Source of the DNA: Scleroderma bovista
Lineage: Eukaryota > Basidiomycota > Agaricomycetes > Boletales > Sclerodermataceae
Direction of reading: 5' to 3'
DNA length: 64,000 nucleotides
Assembly: GCA_037178675.1 (NCBI GenBank)
Contig: JAYMGJ010000098.1
Location: forward strand, 278,120-342,119
In this document: positions 11,055-22,292 of the stretch, piece after piece
Layout of the letters: each line of letters begins with the position of its first letter
Numbering within the stretch: the stretch's first letter is position 1
Program-made: the position numbers and the translations under genes
The notes under the pieces: generated by a model
The model's input: the letters and a program-made list of their open reading frames with translations, nothing else
Told to the model about the DNA's origin: nothing
The model's database searches: none

Positions 11055-11719
11055 TTATACTTTCATACCCACGAACATTACGACCATCGATGTAATGAGA
11101 TCCGCCAACGGTGTGTTAGCGAACTCTGGCTGCTGCGTCAAAGCGGCCAGGACCTCGCCATGGGAGTAGACTTGGGTGTAATTATATTCTGAAGTTGATG
11201 TCACTAGGCTTGCAATTGTGCGTGTTATTGGATGGGGTCGAAGATTCTCTGGGAGGCGCGCCAGTGTAAGCTGGGCGAGCGTGCTAGGGGAAAATCGAAG
11301 AAAGAAATTCCGAGTTAAGTTGGACAGGAATCAGATGACAGACATACAGTTCATCCAGTATAAGATACGCAAGAACTAATGGTGCTACTACCAACAGTCG
11401 AGTTTGATTTCTGGCATTTCGCCCCTGATGATTCATGTCACACACTCCTGAGCAGAAACGTATTGAAAGTGCAAGCTACCTTCAGATCGGAGAGTTCGGC
11501 ATGTTGTACAAGTGCAGGGAAATCCCCACGAAGCGCGAACCCGCATATTTGAGGAAATGCCTGTTGGTAGGAATCGACTACGGGATTTGGTCGGGTCATT
11601 GATGTATTTTCCTCCGGTGTGCCGGAGGATGTTCCAGTACCGCCAGTAACAGAGTCCCTAACCTGGTCTTGGAACTCAGTGGTGCTTGTTGGTGGAGGAG
11701 TTGGTGGTCCTTGGGCCAT
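11055..11719 (-). CDS. COP9 signalosome subunit 8-like (CSN8/PSMD8/eIF3k PCI family)
   Basis: CSN8 is a PCI-type subunit of the COP9 signalosome, which removes Nedd8 from cullins. The start at 11719 gives MAQGPPTPPPTSTTEFQ. A stretch low in order (Ser/Thr/Gly) follows, then DSYQQAFPQICGFALRGDF and LVQHAELSDLK, like the start of the CSN8_PSD8_EIF3K helical domain. After introns the frame reads RLLVVAPLVLAYLILDEL, STLAQLTLARLPENL, YNYTQVYSHGEVLAAL and ITSMVVMFVGMKV, then TAA at 11055-11057. The helical repeat pattern and short length (about 200 residues) fit CSN8, but identification rests on pattern, not on a strict motif; PSMD8 or eIF3k are less likely. It is divergent from NECAP with 116 bp between start codons. 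Confidence 0.6.
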
Positions 11720-11810
11720 TTGAATGCGTAGGATGGTTGAGCGGCGTAGACCTGCGTAGACGCTCTCGACGTACAGAGGCTGCTGACATAAGCCACCCCT
11801 CACCTTCAGC

Positions 11811-11830
11811 CTCCAGTGATCTCCAGTGAT
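11811..11830. repeat. Exact 10-bp tandem duplication before the NECAP start codon
   Basis: CTCCAGTGAT occurs twice in direct succession (11811-11820 and 11821-11830), ending 5 bp before the NECAP ATG at 11836, within the likely 5' leader. Confidence 0.7.
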
Positions 11831-11835
11831 TCGAC

Positions 11836-12733
11836 ATGGAAGGTTTTGACGACGAGGTCGAGTCTATTCTTTATATTGCCCGGGAAATCTCAGGTAAGTG
11901 GGCTCTCCAAGTGCAGGGTGCATTTTAATTGGTACATCTAGTGTACAAGATTCCTCCGCTCAGAGTCAATGAAGGCCACCGAGCGAATGATTGGGGTGAT
12001 CTTGCAAACCCACTGTGGAAGGGCAGACTGCGTATCATAGAGAAAGGAAAAAGTGCAGCTTTGATGTTTGAAGACAGTCAGACTGGTACGCTGGCTATTT
12101 CCCAACGTGTTCATGGTGGTCAATTCACTCGCGATGATCGCTATAGGTGACCGTGCGCAAAATCTAATATTTCATGCCAGTAAACTCATCCAAGTATAGT
12201 GTTTGCTCGTGCTGATTATGATCCATCGAGGCCATCAGTAGAAGCAGTCCTTGATTCATCCCGCTACTTTGTAGTGAGAGTGGAGGACACGGGGAAGAAG
12301 GCGTACATCGGGATGGGTTTTGCGGAGCGTACAGATAGCTTCGATTTCAGTGCGTATCTTTTTATCATGTGTCAGTATCCCAGTAACGAACGAGATGCCC
12401 TGCATAAGATGTGGCGCTCCAAGACTACTCAAAGTAAGCATTGACATATTGTTGGATAGTTGATCAGGTCTTCCAATAGTCCGCATCTATAGGCGGTACA
12501 ATGCAGCCTTGAATCCACCAAGTCCTACTGCGGAAACACCGGCCCCTCACATACCTCTTGGCCCTAAAAAGGATTATTCATTGAAAGAGGGACAGACTTT
12601 TTCAATATCAATTCCGGGGAAAGGCATAAACCGAGATACAAACAGCAATATTCTGTCAACATGTTCTACGAACACCGGAGGCGGTGGCGGTGTTCCTCTT
12701 TTACCTCCACCACCTAGTGGTAGACGAAAGTGA
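11836..12733 (+). CDS. NECAP family adaptin-ear-binding endocytic protein
   Basis: NECAPs bind AP-2/AP-1 adaptors during clathrin-mediated endocytosis. The start at 11836 gives MEGFDDEVESILYIAREIS, spliced to VYKIPPLRVNEGHRANDWGD and WKGRLRIIEKGKSAALMFED. An intron leads to LFARADYDPSRPSVEAVLD, SSRYFVVRVEDTGKKAYIG and MGFAERTDSFDF: the PH-like fold of the PHear domain. The C-terminal part has YSLKEGQTFSISIPGKG and a Gly-rich segment before LLPPPPSGRRK, the usual NECAP tail; the stop is at 12731-12733. The expected segment after DFN (family: VALQDH) is not clear. Around 12349-12396 an in-frame insertion looks like an intron but lacks a GT-AG pair that keeps phase. Confidence 0.85.
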
Positions 12734-12981
12734 TATCCGGCCAAGAGTAGCCTCAGTCTCATCATTCTCGTATACCAAGTGCTTGGTAGATAGGTTTCAG
12801 TAATTTGATTCGCCCACCTTTACCTGAAGACTGTATTTGACAATGATGATTTTTTTGCCAGCAGACTTTCATCCACGTCGTTCAAGCACAGGTTCAGTAC
12901 TTGGCGAGCGGATAAATTGCAAATCACTATGATACGTTAGAGCTACCTCCCACTCCAGTCTCCCATCAACAGAATAACACT

Positions 12982-13003
12982 GCTACCGAAATAATTCGGT
13001 AGC
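12982..13003. repeat. Perfect hairpin, 9-bp stem
   Basis: GCTACCGAA, loop ATAA, TTCGGTAGC: a perfect 9-bp inverted repeat about 250 bp after the NECAP stop. Confidence 0.65.
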
Positions 13004-14794
13004 CGAATGCAAGGTTTACAGGTCAGAAGCTAAATGGGATATGAAAATCAAGAGTGGATATGGGGGAGCAAGGTATGCACTTCATCAACCATCTAGACAT
13101 GAAAGGGTCGAAGCCGCGTTCTTGTATCATGAAAACTAGGCAATAGAGATGGCAAGTAACACAAAGAACCCTCGGTCACTTCCGCAATGGGGACCAAAGT
13201 TCTGTTCAGCAAAAGCAAGTGATACGTGAGCAAGTACTGAACGAGAAGACAGTGGAGAGAAGGCTGGTGTCTACGCTGCATGGCTTTACCGTTCCTTATC
13301 GAAGTTGTGCTAAAGATAGCCATGACACTCAGTAGTAGCAAGAACGAGAGCTGGCAACCCCCGGGCGAGGTCGGGTATCGATGACAGACTCGAAAAACGA
13401 ACGTGGCAGGGCAAAGACAGAACAAGCCAAGCATTGCCAGAATTGTTGTCGTGTGACACGAATCGACACGTAGGTATGGTCTAGGAATAACCAATGTACT
13501 GGATATGATCACGTTAATATCCGACAGAGAACATGGCAGTTTTGCGACGACATCAGGTGCAAATTTATATTAGAGGTCTTGCTAATGCAATATACTTGTC
13601 CGATACTGGTTTGCTAGGCAGTGTTCTTACAAAATCTTGTTCTGCGTAAATCATTCAGAAAGCAGTGACATGAAGCTGCTGAGGCTACCTGACGTGATCC
13701 GCAACGTCCGCCACCAGATGCATCAGAAGTGTGCAGCTGTCCAATAGTCACCACTGGCGCTAGCCAGGAAAGTCACAAGGAAGTTGCACGCTCCCATAAT
13801 ACCACTTATATGTATGTTTGGTAAAATCACCCAACAAAGCTGCAATGCAGAATATCATTGCTGTGATCGTTAGTTTAGGGGACTCAGTCTTACGTTGGAA
13901 TGTCTGATTCACTACGGTGCGATTCCGCCGCAGACCAATCGCTGATCTGATTTTCAATGTGATGGCGCCAAATGCATAGAGAGCAAACCTATCTTGCCAT
14001 CCTTCAGGGGACCAAGTGCAGTCAAGGCCTGTCAGATTAGAAGAGGACTTCCTGATCCCGAACGATCTTGCTAGACATTACATTCAGCGAATATCGTCGT
14101 CGTCTTTATATGCTGAAGTTCACAGTATGGTCCAAGGCACTCGGGCATTGACACCTATCCGTTTCTGTATGCATCTGTCAAGGGTAAGATGAAATAGTCA
14201 TGTAAGGACTTGCACCAATGCCGTGTCATAATGAATGGGATGCCCAAAAAGATCTGTTGCAATGTAATTATTTGATGATTCCAGGTGCATACGACACGTC
14301 GCATCCAGTGTCAAGGGAAAAATACTGTTCAAGTGTGATCTAAGCATGACTAGTGTCAATATAAGTACGGTTTCCTTCATTAAATGAAGTGGAGTACACA
14401 CACCGCTAAAATTGAATTCGCTATGTCATAGAGCAAAATCAAGCCAAGTTCACGGCCTAGGTTCACTCCTTGAAGATGAAGGTCCCTACACTGACCCCGG
14501 TTGGTCACTGTGGTATCTCCATTCCGAAATCCCCAAATGGACAGACACCATGGCAATGAACTAGCAGTCAGTCCCAGCTCCGAGGATGTCCTCGTCTCTA
14601 CAGCAACAATTCTAGGAGACAATAAGGTGACTCACTACTACCTGGCCCGTACGAATTACGGCGTCAATTTGGGGCTGGCAGACTTTCTTTGTGAGGAACT
14701 GTCGAGTTCCTCTTTCGCAGGGTGTGGCTAGGCGGACAAAAGCAATGAAGATGGACAGGTGAAGGACATTCCCTGCAATCGGGGTAAGGGATCA

Positions 14795-14979
14795 CCGCGG
14801 AGAAATGAAAGCGTACGAAAGTGAAATGAAATGAACTGACATTACGGTCGACTACGCTACGACAAAGCTCAGGTCAACAAGACCTCGCTGGCACAAATAT
14901 CTTTCGTGCGCTTTCACTTCTCCGCGGTTGTATGAGCAAATGTTAAGGTGAAATGAAACGAACTGATATTACGGCCGAC
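14795..14979. repeat. MITE-like element: 27-bp inverted repeats plus 32-bp direct repeat
   Basis: The left arm 14795-14821 (begins CCGCGGAGAAATGAAAGCG) and the right arm 14901-14927 (begins CTTTCGTGCGCTTTCAC) are inverted copies differing at 2 of 27 positions, 79 bp apart. A separate 32-bp direct repeat starts at the inner end of the left arm: 14821-14852 and 14948-14979 (GTGAAATGAAATGAACTGAC against GTGAAATGAAACGAACTGAT at the start) with 3 mismatches. There is no coding capacity. It resembles a miniature inverted-repeat transposable element or a nested insertion of one. Family unknown. Confidence 0.65.
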
Positions 14980-15111
14980 AGACGTAGTGCACTGTGCAGG
15001 TCACATGCACTTGACGTGTCGCTGACAAATGCAGACCCAGCTAAATAGCTCGCAAATGTATCGTCATAAGCTCATTGACCATAGTCTGACCCCGACTCAA
15101 TAGTTTTCAAA

Positions 15112-17097
15112 ATGCTGTCGAGAGCCAGCACTAGCTCAGTCACCAAAGCTTCCCTCAGATGCTCAGCAAAGCTAGCCATAGGAGCCAGAAGAGGTTTTGT
15201 ACAACCATCTGGGACTGAAATGGCAAATGTTGTGGATGTACCCCCATCTTTCAGGGAGGCGAGCCACTTCACACCTCGCGCAGGCAGGTCTGATTACTGG
15301 ATTTTCTATTTTTGCAAAATCGAGCTACTTGTTTCAGATATGTTTGGGTTCAAAGTGGAGGGTCTCGCTCATGAGAAATCGACCAATCTGAAGTCTCGTC
15401 CCATTTATCTTGACATGCAGGTATGAAGTCAATATTCGAGAGCATCTGTCGCAGCCTTCTCACGAAAACCAGGCTACCACCCCCGTAGACCCCCGAGTTC
15501 TTGATGCCATGCTCCCGTATTTGACAGACCAGTTTGGTAATCCTCATAGTCGCACTCATGCTTATGGGTGGGAAGCAGAGAAGGCCATAGAGGATGGTCG
15601 AAGGGTGATGGTTTTATCTTTATCTCTATACGATCACTCAACAACTGTGAATAGCATGTTGCAGATCTAATTGGTGCAGAACCGAAGGATATCGTTTTTA
15701 CCTCTGGTGCAACAGAGAGCAACAACATGATAATCAAAGGCGTTGCGCGTTTCAACAAGGAAAAGAAGAGACATATTATTACCACCCAGACGGTTGGTCA
15801 TCTCTGCACATCCCCATCTATGTCTTGTCATTTAATCTCCTATCATACTAGGAACACAAATGTGTACTTGATTCGTGCAGAAATCTTAGCGAAGAAGGAT
15901 TCGAAATTACATACCTTCCAGTCGAGTCAAATGGCTTGATAAACCTCAAAGCATTGGAAGCTGCCATTCGGCCGGACACTGCCCTTGTTTCTATCATGTC
16001 GGTCAACAATGAAACAGGTGTCATCCAGCCGATGAAGGAGATCGGTGCTCTCCTCCGGGAGCACCGCGGTGTATATCTCCACACTGACGCGGCCCAGGCA
16101 GTCGGAAAGATACCCATGGATGTCAACGCGGCCAACATCGACCTCATGAGTATCTCGGGGCACAAGCTATACGGTCCTAAAGGCATTGGGGCTGCTTATG
16201 TCCGCCGGAGACCAAGAGTTCGGTTAGATCCAATTTTGAGCGGTGGTGGGCAAGAACGCGGCTTGCGGAGCGGTACACTCCCGACGGCACTGATAGTGGG
16301 GATGGGAGAGGCTGCGCGGATAGCCAAAATAGAGATGACTGTAAGTACCTCTTCATTTGGATGACGTGATGATATCTGCGCACCCATTTTGGGATGTTAG
16401 CGAGTGGCATCTTTTCGGATCGAAAGGCTGGATTTTGCTGGCTCGGCGATGACAGATGTGCAGGGGTACTGACACAACCCTTTCGTATCGGACATATCTA
16501 TTCATCCGCTTACATGCACGCTTTATAGCGAGATCATGCGAGAATTAAGCAACTCTCGGAACGCCTGCTCCATGGGATACATTCCCAGGTTGATCATGTC
16601 GTTCGAAATGGTGATCCGAATGGGTATCCAGGTTGTGTCAACCTGTCCTTCGCTTACGTCGAAGGCGAGAGCCTTTTAATGGCCCTAAAGGTGATCAGTA
16701 CCATTTTAGCGTTTCTCCTTTCTCACTCTCGTAGGAAATTGCACTTTCCTCTGGAAGTGCTTGTACGTCCGCGTCTCTGGAACCCTCTTACGTTCTTCGT
16801 GCTTTGGGTGAGTCCGGAACGTTACATTTATTTTGCTGCTAAACCCTTGATCAGGTGCGGCTGAAGATATGGCGCATTCTTCATTGCGATTCGGAATTGG
16901 TCGTTTCACCACTGAAGCTGAAGTCGATTTCGTTATACAACATATCGTGCGTGTTGTCCAGCGTCTACGGGATATGAGGTTTGTTATTTTTCATCTATCA
17001 TCTTTATTTGACTGACCATTGGCACTTCCCCAGCCCCCTTTGGGAGATGGTACAAGAAGGAATTGACATCAATACTATCAACTGGTCCCAGCACTGA
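15112..17097 (+). CDS. NFS1: Mitochondrial cysteine desulfurase NFS1
   Basis: NFS1 takes sulfur from cysteine for Fe-S cluster and tRNA thiolation work in the mitochondrial matrix. The start at 15112 gives a basic, Ser-rich presequence ([20 protein letters not shown]). Later exons carry [74 protein letters not shown], and [15 protein letters not shown] with the PLP lysine. [12 protein letters not shown] and the catalytic loop [17 protein letters not shown], whose cysteine carries the persulfide, follow. The tail [17 protein letters not shown] is the conserved eukaryotic ending before TGA at 17095-17097. All landmarks are present. The first intron appears to use a GC donor (CAG/GCAGGT), the only reading that keeps frame into [14 protein letters not shown]. 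Confidence 0.95.
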
Positions 17098-17213
17098 TGG
17101 AGGTGCCTCTGGAATTCTTTTGCCTCATAAGCACTGCTGCATGCTTCCCTTTTCGATAATTTCAGTTCTCATAGTTATCGTTGTCATTGTGCTAGTATAC
17201 TGTTTGTGACCAC

Positions 17214-17219
17214 AATAAA
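17214..17219 (+). terminator. AATAAA polyadenylation signal of NFS1
   Basis: A canonical AATAAA lies 117 nt after the NFS1 stop codon and before the SR-protein start at 17346. It is the likely cleavage/polyadenylation signal. Confidence 0.45.
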
Positions 17220-17345
17220 GATAATCTGCCACTTTAAATTCCCTACCTACCTCAATAAATAAGCAGTGCTGTGCACGGGCCTTTCCATATATGAAGTCAA
17301 CAAATTTGAACTCCGCACAGTTGTTTCTCTTCAACTTCTACCACC

Positions 17346-18726
17346 ATGGCTAGGCGCTTGTATCTTGGCAGTACGAATAACTTTCGACGGTTGTCCGTAG
17401 ACGCTACTTATTGAGTCCGGTTTACAGGACTACCACCTGATGCTCGTGCGGAGGATGTCGCAAAATTTTTCGACGGCTTTGGTCGTATCATTGATTGTCG
17501 TGTTATGACAGGTTCACCTTTCAGTTCCTGATGTTGCATTGTTCTTGCTACTGACAGCCACTGGAAAGGTTTCGGTTTTGTGGAGTTTGAAAGCTCAAAG
17601 GTCTTTTCTCTTCATCGAAACATGGTTCGTGAAGTTTACATCCGCTACAGGATGCTGAAGACGCTGTGTATAACTTCAATGGCAAATCGTTCATGGGGAC
17701 GAAGTAGGTCCTCTGTCTCGGCCACATCATTTCCTAATTCGTGCATGTAGTATCGTCGTAGAGTTCGCCAAAGAAAGTCGTCCTCGCAGGGACCCTTACG
17801 AAAATGATCGCAACCACGGGTATTTGGCTCGTGATAGCGTGCAGCCTGATATTTGTCTAACAGTTGCAGTAGTACCCGTTCTCGGAGGCCTTCCGGTATA
17901 CGACTTGTTGTTTCTGGCATATCTCGTGATACAAGCTGGCAGGTAGGTTGATCACAGCCAAGTCACCCAAGTTAGATTGTATCCAAATCCCTTGTGCTAC
18001 GAGCGATTCCATCACTATTATTCTGACAACCCGCCTGGAATCTGACAACTTCGTTCATATCAGGATTTGAAAGATTTTGGGCGTGAAGCGGGAAGCGTTT
18101 CCTTCGCTGACATTGACCGTGACCTCCCTGGGCAAGGGTCAGTACAGTTTGCTTATACCCTCGGTGTATGTCATTCATCCGCTGTACAGAGTCTTGGAGT
18201 ACCTTCATCGCGATGATGCGGATCGTGCCGTCAAGGACTTGGATGGTAAAGACCTTCGCGGGAGGCCTGTACGAGTTGCATATGATGAATCGGTATGCGA
18301 TAGAACTTGGGCCATACTTTGCTTCTAACCATCGTGTCTTCTCAGCGCGGTGGTGTCGATAATCACAGGCGTGATGATCGTCGCGATGATCGTCACAGGG
18401 AAGAACGCTACTACCGAGAAGAACGGCCATCTCACAGGCGGGAGCGGTCAAGGTCGCCTCGTCGTGCCGAATACGATGATCGTCGCCCAAGGGCTTCACC
18501 TCCAGGAAGGAGGGATTATGATGAGAAAAAGCCTGCAGGGTACGATGATTATCGGCGGGGAGGTTATGATGATGACCGCAGAGCCCCTGATTACTATTAT
18601 GACCGCCGCAGGGACGATCATGATAGGCGACGCGACGAACGCGGCGCCAGGCGCGATGACAAGGACGATCGGTACGACGATAGGGCGATAAGGCACACCA
18701 ATGGCGACGGTGGTTGGGCGCGCTAA
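17346..18726 (+). CDS. SR-type splicing factor with two RRMs
   Basis: This is a nuclear pre-mRNA splicing regulator of the SRSF1/4-like class. The start at 17346 sits in a perfect Kozak context (CCACCATGG). RRM1 begins RRLYLGRLPPDARAEDVAKF and has RNP1 as GFGFVEFESS, each joined across short introns. RRM2 is the pseudo-RRM with the hallmark SWQDLKD, followed by DADRAVKDLDGKDLRGRPVR. The C-terminal region is rich in Arg, Asp, Tyr and Glu, with an RS cluster (RRERSRSPRRAEY) and many RDD/DRR repeats rather than long RS runs, as in several fungal SR proteins. It ends HTNGDGGWAR with TAA at 18724-18726. Many introns lie inside both RRMs, so autoregulation by splicing is conceivable but not shown. 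Confidence 0.92.
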
Positions 18727-19208
18727 AGGAAATATGGTCGTTTGGTCGTGGACAATGGGCCGTGCGGCAGTCGCTTTCGTAAATGATCTCGCGGTCTCTT
18801 TAAGGACATGGTCACCTCGAGCTTTTGGCTTTGCCGTATGTTGGGGCGAACGGAAGAACTGTACTTGTCTTAGTGGTCGAAACCCCTTGGTCCCATTTGT
18901 CGCGTCATGAGGATGAGGTCGCTGTTCCCGAAATTTCGTCCTTCCAAGGTGGCGCCGAAACCTAATAGGCATAAGTTCCAGAACTACAGGGGTTCCTTCT
19001 ATGCCCATGAAAAATGGCCCAGTCGTGGTCCAGAGGCATTGCTATAAACGCGTATCCATTGGAGGCTGAAGATTCGACTACCTAATCGACGTGAAAGAAA
19101 TCACTATGTATCTAATCTCAATATAGGTGGCTTTTATCATAGGGTACGTCCGTTTATGAACACCTTAGCGTGAGACTAACAAATGAAATTGGTATCTAAC
19201 TAATCGTA
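18727..19208. other. Convergent 3' region between SR protein and TBCE
   Basis: These 482 bp lie between convergent genes and hold their 3' UTRs. An antisense open frame at 18496-19008 overlaps the SR coding region and is a shadow of its repetitive RD-rich codons. I see no gene here. Confidence 0.6.
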
Positions 19209-21214
19209 TCACTGTACTGTAATATACACAAATAAATTTGAGCCGTCGTCTATACCATACCAGTCCAAGCTGTGATCATCATGACTTAATTCCACGAATC
19301 CATCTTCCACATGCAACCATACCTGGACCATATCTCTACTCACTGATCGAGGAACTCGCAAGGCTTTGATCAACTTAGCACGAAATGTTGCCAATTTCAT
19401 TGTTGCTAGGACTTTGAGTGATGTCTGCGTGGTTGGATGGTCCTGCCGCTCGTCCGGGGGCGAAAAACAGCGGTAGATGTTGATAACTAGAAACATTTGC
19501 AAGACACGCCAAAGAGGCAGTAGGTGTGATTTACCTATCAGAGATTTGCTAAGTTTATCCTCGGTTCCATTTCCTGGTGTCATCCCAGCAGGCTTTCCAT
19601 ATTCTGTACATTGGCCCAATGTCATTGAAGCTTGAAATAAAGCTAACTGTCGCACGCACTCTGGCATAAAGCAGCCCACTGTGGGTGGAAATGGCACTTT
19701 TCCTCGTCGTTGCCGGGCACATTCTTGGATACAAAGGAAAGATAGAAGAGTTCGCTGTCTATTCTCTCTCTCGCAGAAATCTGCTACAGTATGAGTATAA
19801 GAAAATCATCCATTCGATATCCGCACAGCAGTGGAATCCAGCATCAGTAGGCTCGGGATTTTTGCAATAACGAACTGCCTCGAATAGTGGGAAAATGCAC
19901 TCTCTGACAAGGTGGTCAGGCAAAATTCAGTGAAGGATCAACCATAAACAAACGTTCACTGAGGGGATTTCCGGCCAAGCTCAATGACTTAAGCTCAGGG
20001 CACCACTGAACCAATCTATCCACATCTTGCCAATCATTCAGGGCATTCATGGACAGTACAATATTTTGGATACTTTGAAGAGGAGATGGATGTAATTCGA
20101 GCGCTGGGATCGTTTGGATGCCATTGGAGGAGAGAATGAGGCGACCTAGTCTGAAAAGCTTATAAGTAAACACAAGAAGACTAGATCGCGAGCACTTACG
20201 CGACGAACTCAGAGAGAGCAAGTGTCAGGCCAACCCAATCATTGAGCTCATTGGTATCAAAATTCAGACAGCGGACATGTGGAATTGATTTCGGTCCCTT
20301 GGCATGTAATGAGGTGAGGCGGTTATATCCCAACTCCACGAGTTGCAAGGCCTGCATGAAAGGCAAAACCCCCCTGAATTCCTCCCATGTGACTAGTGTG
20401 CCATTTAATTGGAGTTCGACGATATGCTCGAACGCAGCGGTGATGAACTCGCTGCTGAGTGGTAGGAAACGGTTCCGACTGGATATGTGCGTTATGAGCC
20501 TGACCTTGAGTTGGCAGGCAACTTACTTGAGCACCAACCTCCTTAAGCAAGGGAGCTCGGCTACGATGTCAGCTACGGTTTCCCAACCAACCAGAAGGTT
20601 TGCAGACAAGTCAAGCCCCCGGATATCTTATATATGCGTTGGTCAATGCGAAGAGAGTATGAGAATACAGTCAAAACGTTACTTGGACAAGTACGACGAA
20701 TTTCACCAGGGCTATCACCATATGCAACCCTTTCATTGTCGAGACTTACCTCCTGAAGACGATCGAGGGCACGAAGTTTGTTCCTAATTTTGTCAAAGCC
20801 AACTGCTTCTACTTCGATAGCACCATTTGAGGAACCCAGGATTATTTTCTCTTGGACTGAGGCATCTGAAAATCCCTCAGCGTATTTTGCAGAGAGGGCG
20901 GCGAGAAACGAGACGCCGAAGCATAGGGATTTCGATGGGCGTATGAAGGAACCAGTGTTGGGTACACTTTGATAAAGTTTGATGAACGAGGTATTGCTGC
21001 GATGAATAGCATCGAGCTCTTACCGACATGTGAAATATTGATGGCCGTCCTTCACACCGTCGTGCTTACCACGTTTAGGATCGTCCCATTCGACGCCATA
21101 CCAGACGCCCTGGGTACCGTTGACAGGGCCAACGTATTTAATGGTTCCCAAATAACCCGATGTTGCAGAGAATCTGGTGCCTACGCGCATGGGATCTTGA
21201 GCCAGCAATTCCAT
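19209..21214 (-). CDS. Tubulin-folding cofactor E (TBCE/Pac2-like)
   Basis: TBCE binds alpha-tubulin and helps assemble tubulin dimers in the cytosol. The start at 21214 gives MELLAQDPMRVGTRFSATSG, and the CAP-Gly domain follows (GYLGTIKYVGPVNGTQGVWY, GVEWDDPKRGKHDG). Leucine-rich repeats are seen across several exons: RGLDLSANLLVGWETVADI, ALQLVELGYNRLTSLHA, GRLILSSNGIQTIPAL and LKSLSLAGNPLSERLFMVDP. The C-terminal ubiquitin-like domain is LKVLATMKLATFRAKLIKAL through VELSHDDHSLDWYGIDDGS, ending NLFVYITVQ with TGA at 19209-19211. The order CAP-Gly, LRR, UBL is diagnostic. An upstream in-frame ATG exists at 21235, but the chosen one matches the usual compact N-terminus. Confidence 0.92.
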
Positions 21215-21315
21215 TGTAAGGTGCCGATTCCTCAATCTCAGGCCAAGATCGGTCGGTCGAAGACTCGAACATCAATTTACGTAAATCATCTGAGGCATTA
21301 TTCCCTTGCTTGCAG

Positions 21316-21328
21316 AGCAAGGGTTCTG
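21316..21328 (+). repeat. 13-bp direct repeat, copy 1 (left of helicase relic)
   Basis: AGCAAGGGTTCTG occurs here and again at 22293-22305, on either side of the decayed helicase. This copy also forms an 8-bp hairpin with the upstream CCCTTGCT. Confidence 0.55.
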
Positions 21329-21584
21329 GGAGTTCGTTAAATCGTGAGAACCTGCCGGTTTGGAAAACGTTCCCTTTTCTGGACGAGCGTGAGAAATATA
21401 AAATTCGCCCTTGTGTCCTATTAGTAATTGCCTTGTTTGGCACCTCTCTATCTCTCTCTCTCGTCCTTACCAAGTCTCCTTCCCTTCAGTTTCGCTGCTG
21501 CCCTCTTCCATTTCTTTCCCATTTCTCTTTCGTCTCCATGTCGAGTTTTTTTTTAATGAATCATCTTTGGCAAGTAGTTGCAAG

Positions 21585-22255
21585 CTATGTGATAGCTTGG
21601 AATACTTTGGCATTGAAATCCCTCAGCACTTGTATGGTTGATTTCCCTGAACTGCGTGAGAGCACAACATAGAGGTTGAACAGGCTAAGGCCCCCTGTAG
21701 GTGGTGTGTTGCTATATCCATTACAATGTATGGGATTGTTCAACTTTGTGATTGATAGTCTGTGAATGCATATGCTGCTGTAATCAAAAATCGATGCCAT
21801 TTGACCATTTACTGTGGTTGGTTTCCATCATTCTTGACAACCCAGACTTGCATAGACTTGGTAACAAGTTCAATGAATATGACAACTGCCTCTAGACCTT
21901 TTAATGGTTTGGCTTGCAGTTGCATGTGCTCTAGCTTCACCAAGAGGTATAATGGTACATTCTTCAAGACCATGTCTCATTCCTCCTTTGAGTATGTTTT
22001 GTCAGGGTGCAGTATTATGTCCATGATGGTTCCATGTGTGCTGTTGGTAATATCCTGGTCTGTCTCTACATTTGTAGTCACTATCACCTTCATGCCTATT
22101 GCTAGTTCCACCATGGCTGGCAATCATTCTTGCTTGGACCTCTTGTTTGACAATCATGTGGCCAGTGGCATGCCCTTGGATGGTGTCTTCTGCATAGCAG
22201 ATGAAGAGATCAATACTATATACTAGTTACTAGTGCTATGCATCTGATAGCCATC
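21585..22255 (-). pseudogene. Decayed PIF1/Helitron-type helicase C-terminal fragment
   Basis: Read on the minus strand, this stretch shows the end of a PIF1-like superfamily 1 helicase of the kind carried by basidiomycete Helitrons. Recognisable pieces are MVELAIGMKVIVTTNVETD, ITNSTHGTIMDIILHPD, VTKSMQVWVVKNDGNQ, a motif-V-like ITAAYAFTDYQSQS, and TPPTGGLSLFNLYVVLSRSS, which includes motif VI. It is broken by at least three in-frame stop codons (after YSKEE, after GNQPQ and after YQSQS) and one frameshift near IATPP. The P-loop part and the Rep domain are missing. Only a relic remains, in the intergenic space between TBCE and HIBCH. Confidence 0.75.
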
Positions 22256-22292
22256 AGGTAATCAATTTAAGCAGTCCAAAGTGCATGCAGCA

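Larger units (their letters stand above)
12734..15111. other. Gene-free region with hairpin and MITE-like repeat
   Basis: I see no supported gene in this 2.4-kb stretch. A hydrophobic minus-strand open frame at 13093-13512 (139 codons) and several frames at 13760-14730 look loosely like fragments of a membrane protein, but none has a consistent exon structure or known motif. The region holds a perfect hairpin (12982-13003) and an inverted-repeat element with a nested direct repeat (14795-14979). Confidence 0.5.

Noticed and set aside
13093..13512. Hydrophobic 139-codon minus-strand open frame, maybe a membrane protein
   Set aside because: It has no recognisable motif, no consistent splice partners up- or downstream, and a composition that could arise by chance from pyrimidine-rich DNA.
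18496..19008. 170-codon antisense open frame over the SR-protein gene
   Set aside because: It mirrors the repetitive Arg/Asp codons of the SR tail (giving runs of Ile/Val) and has no independent support.
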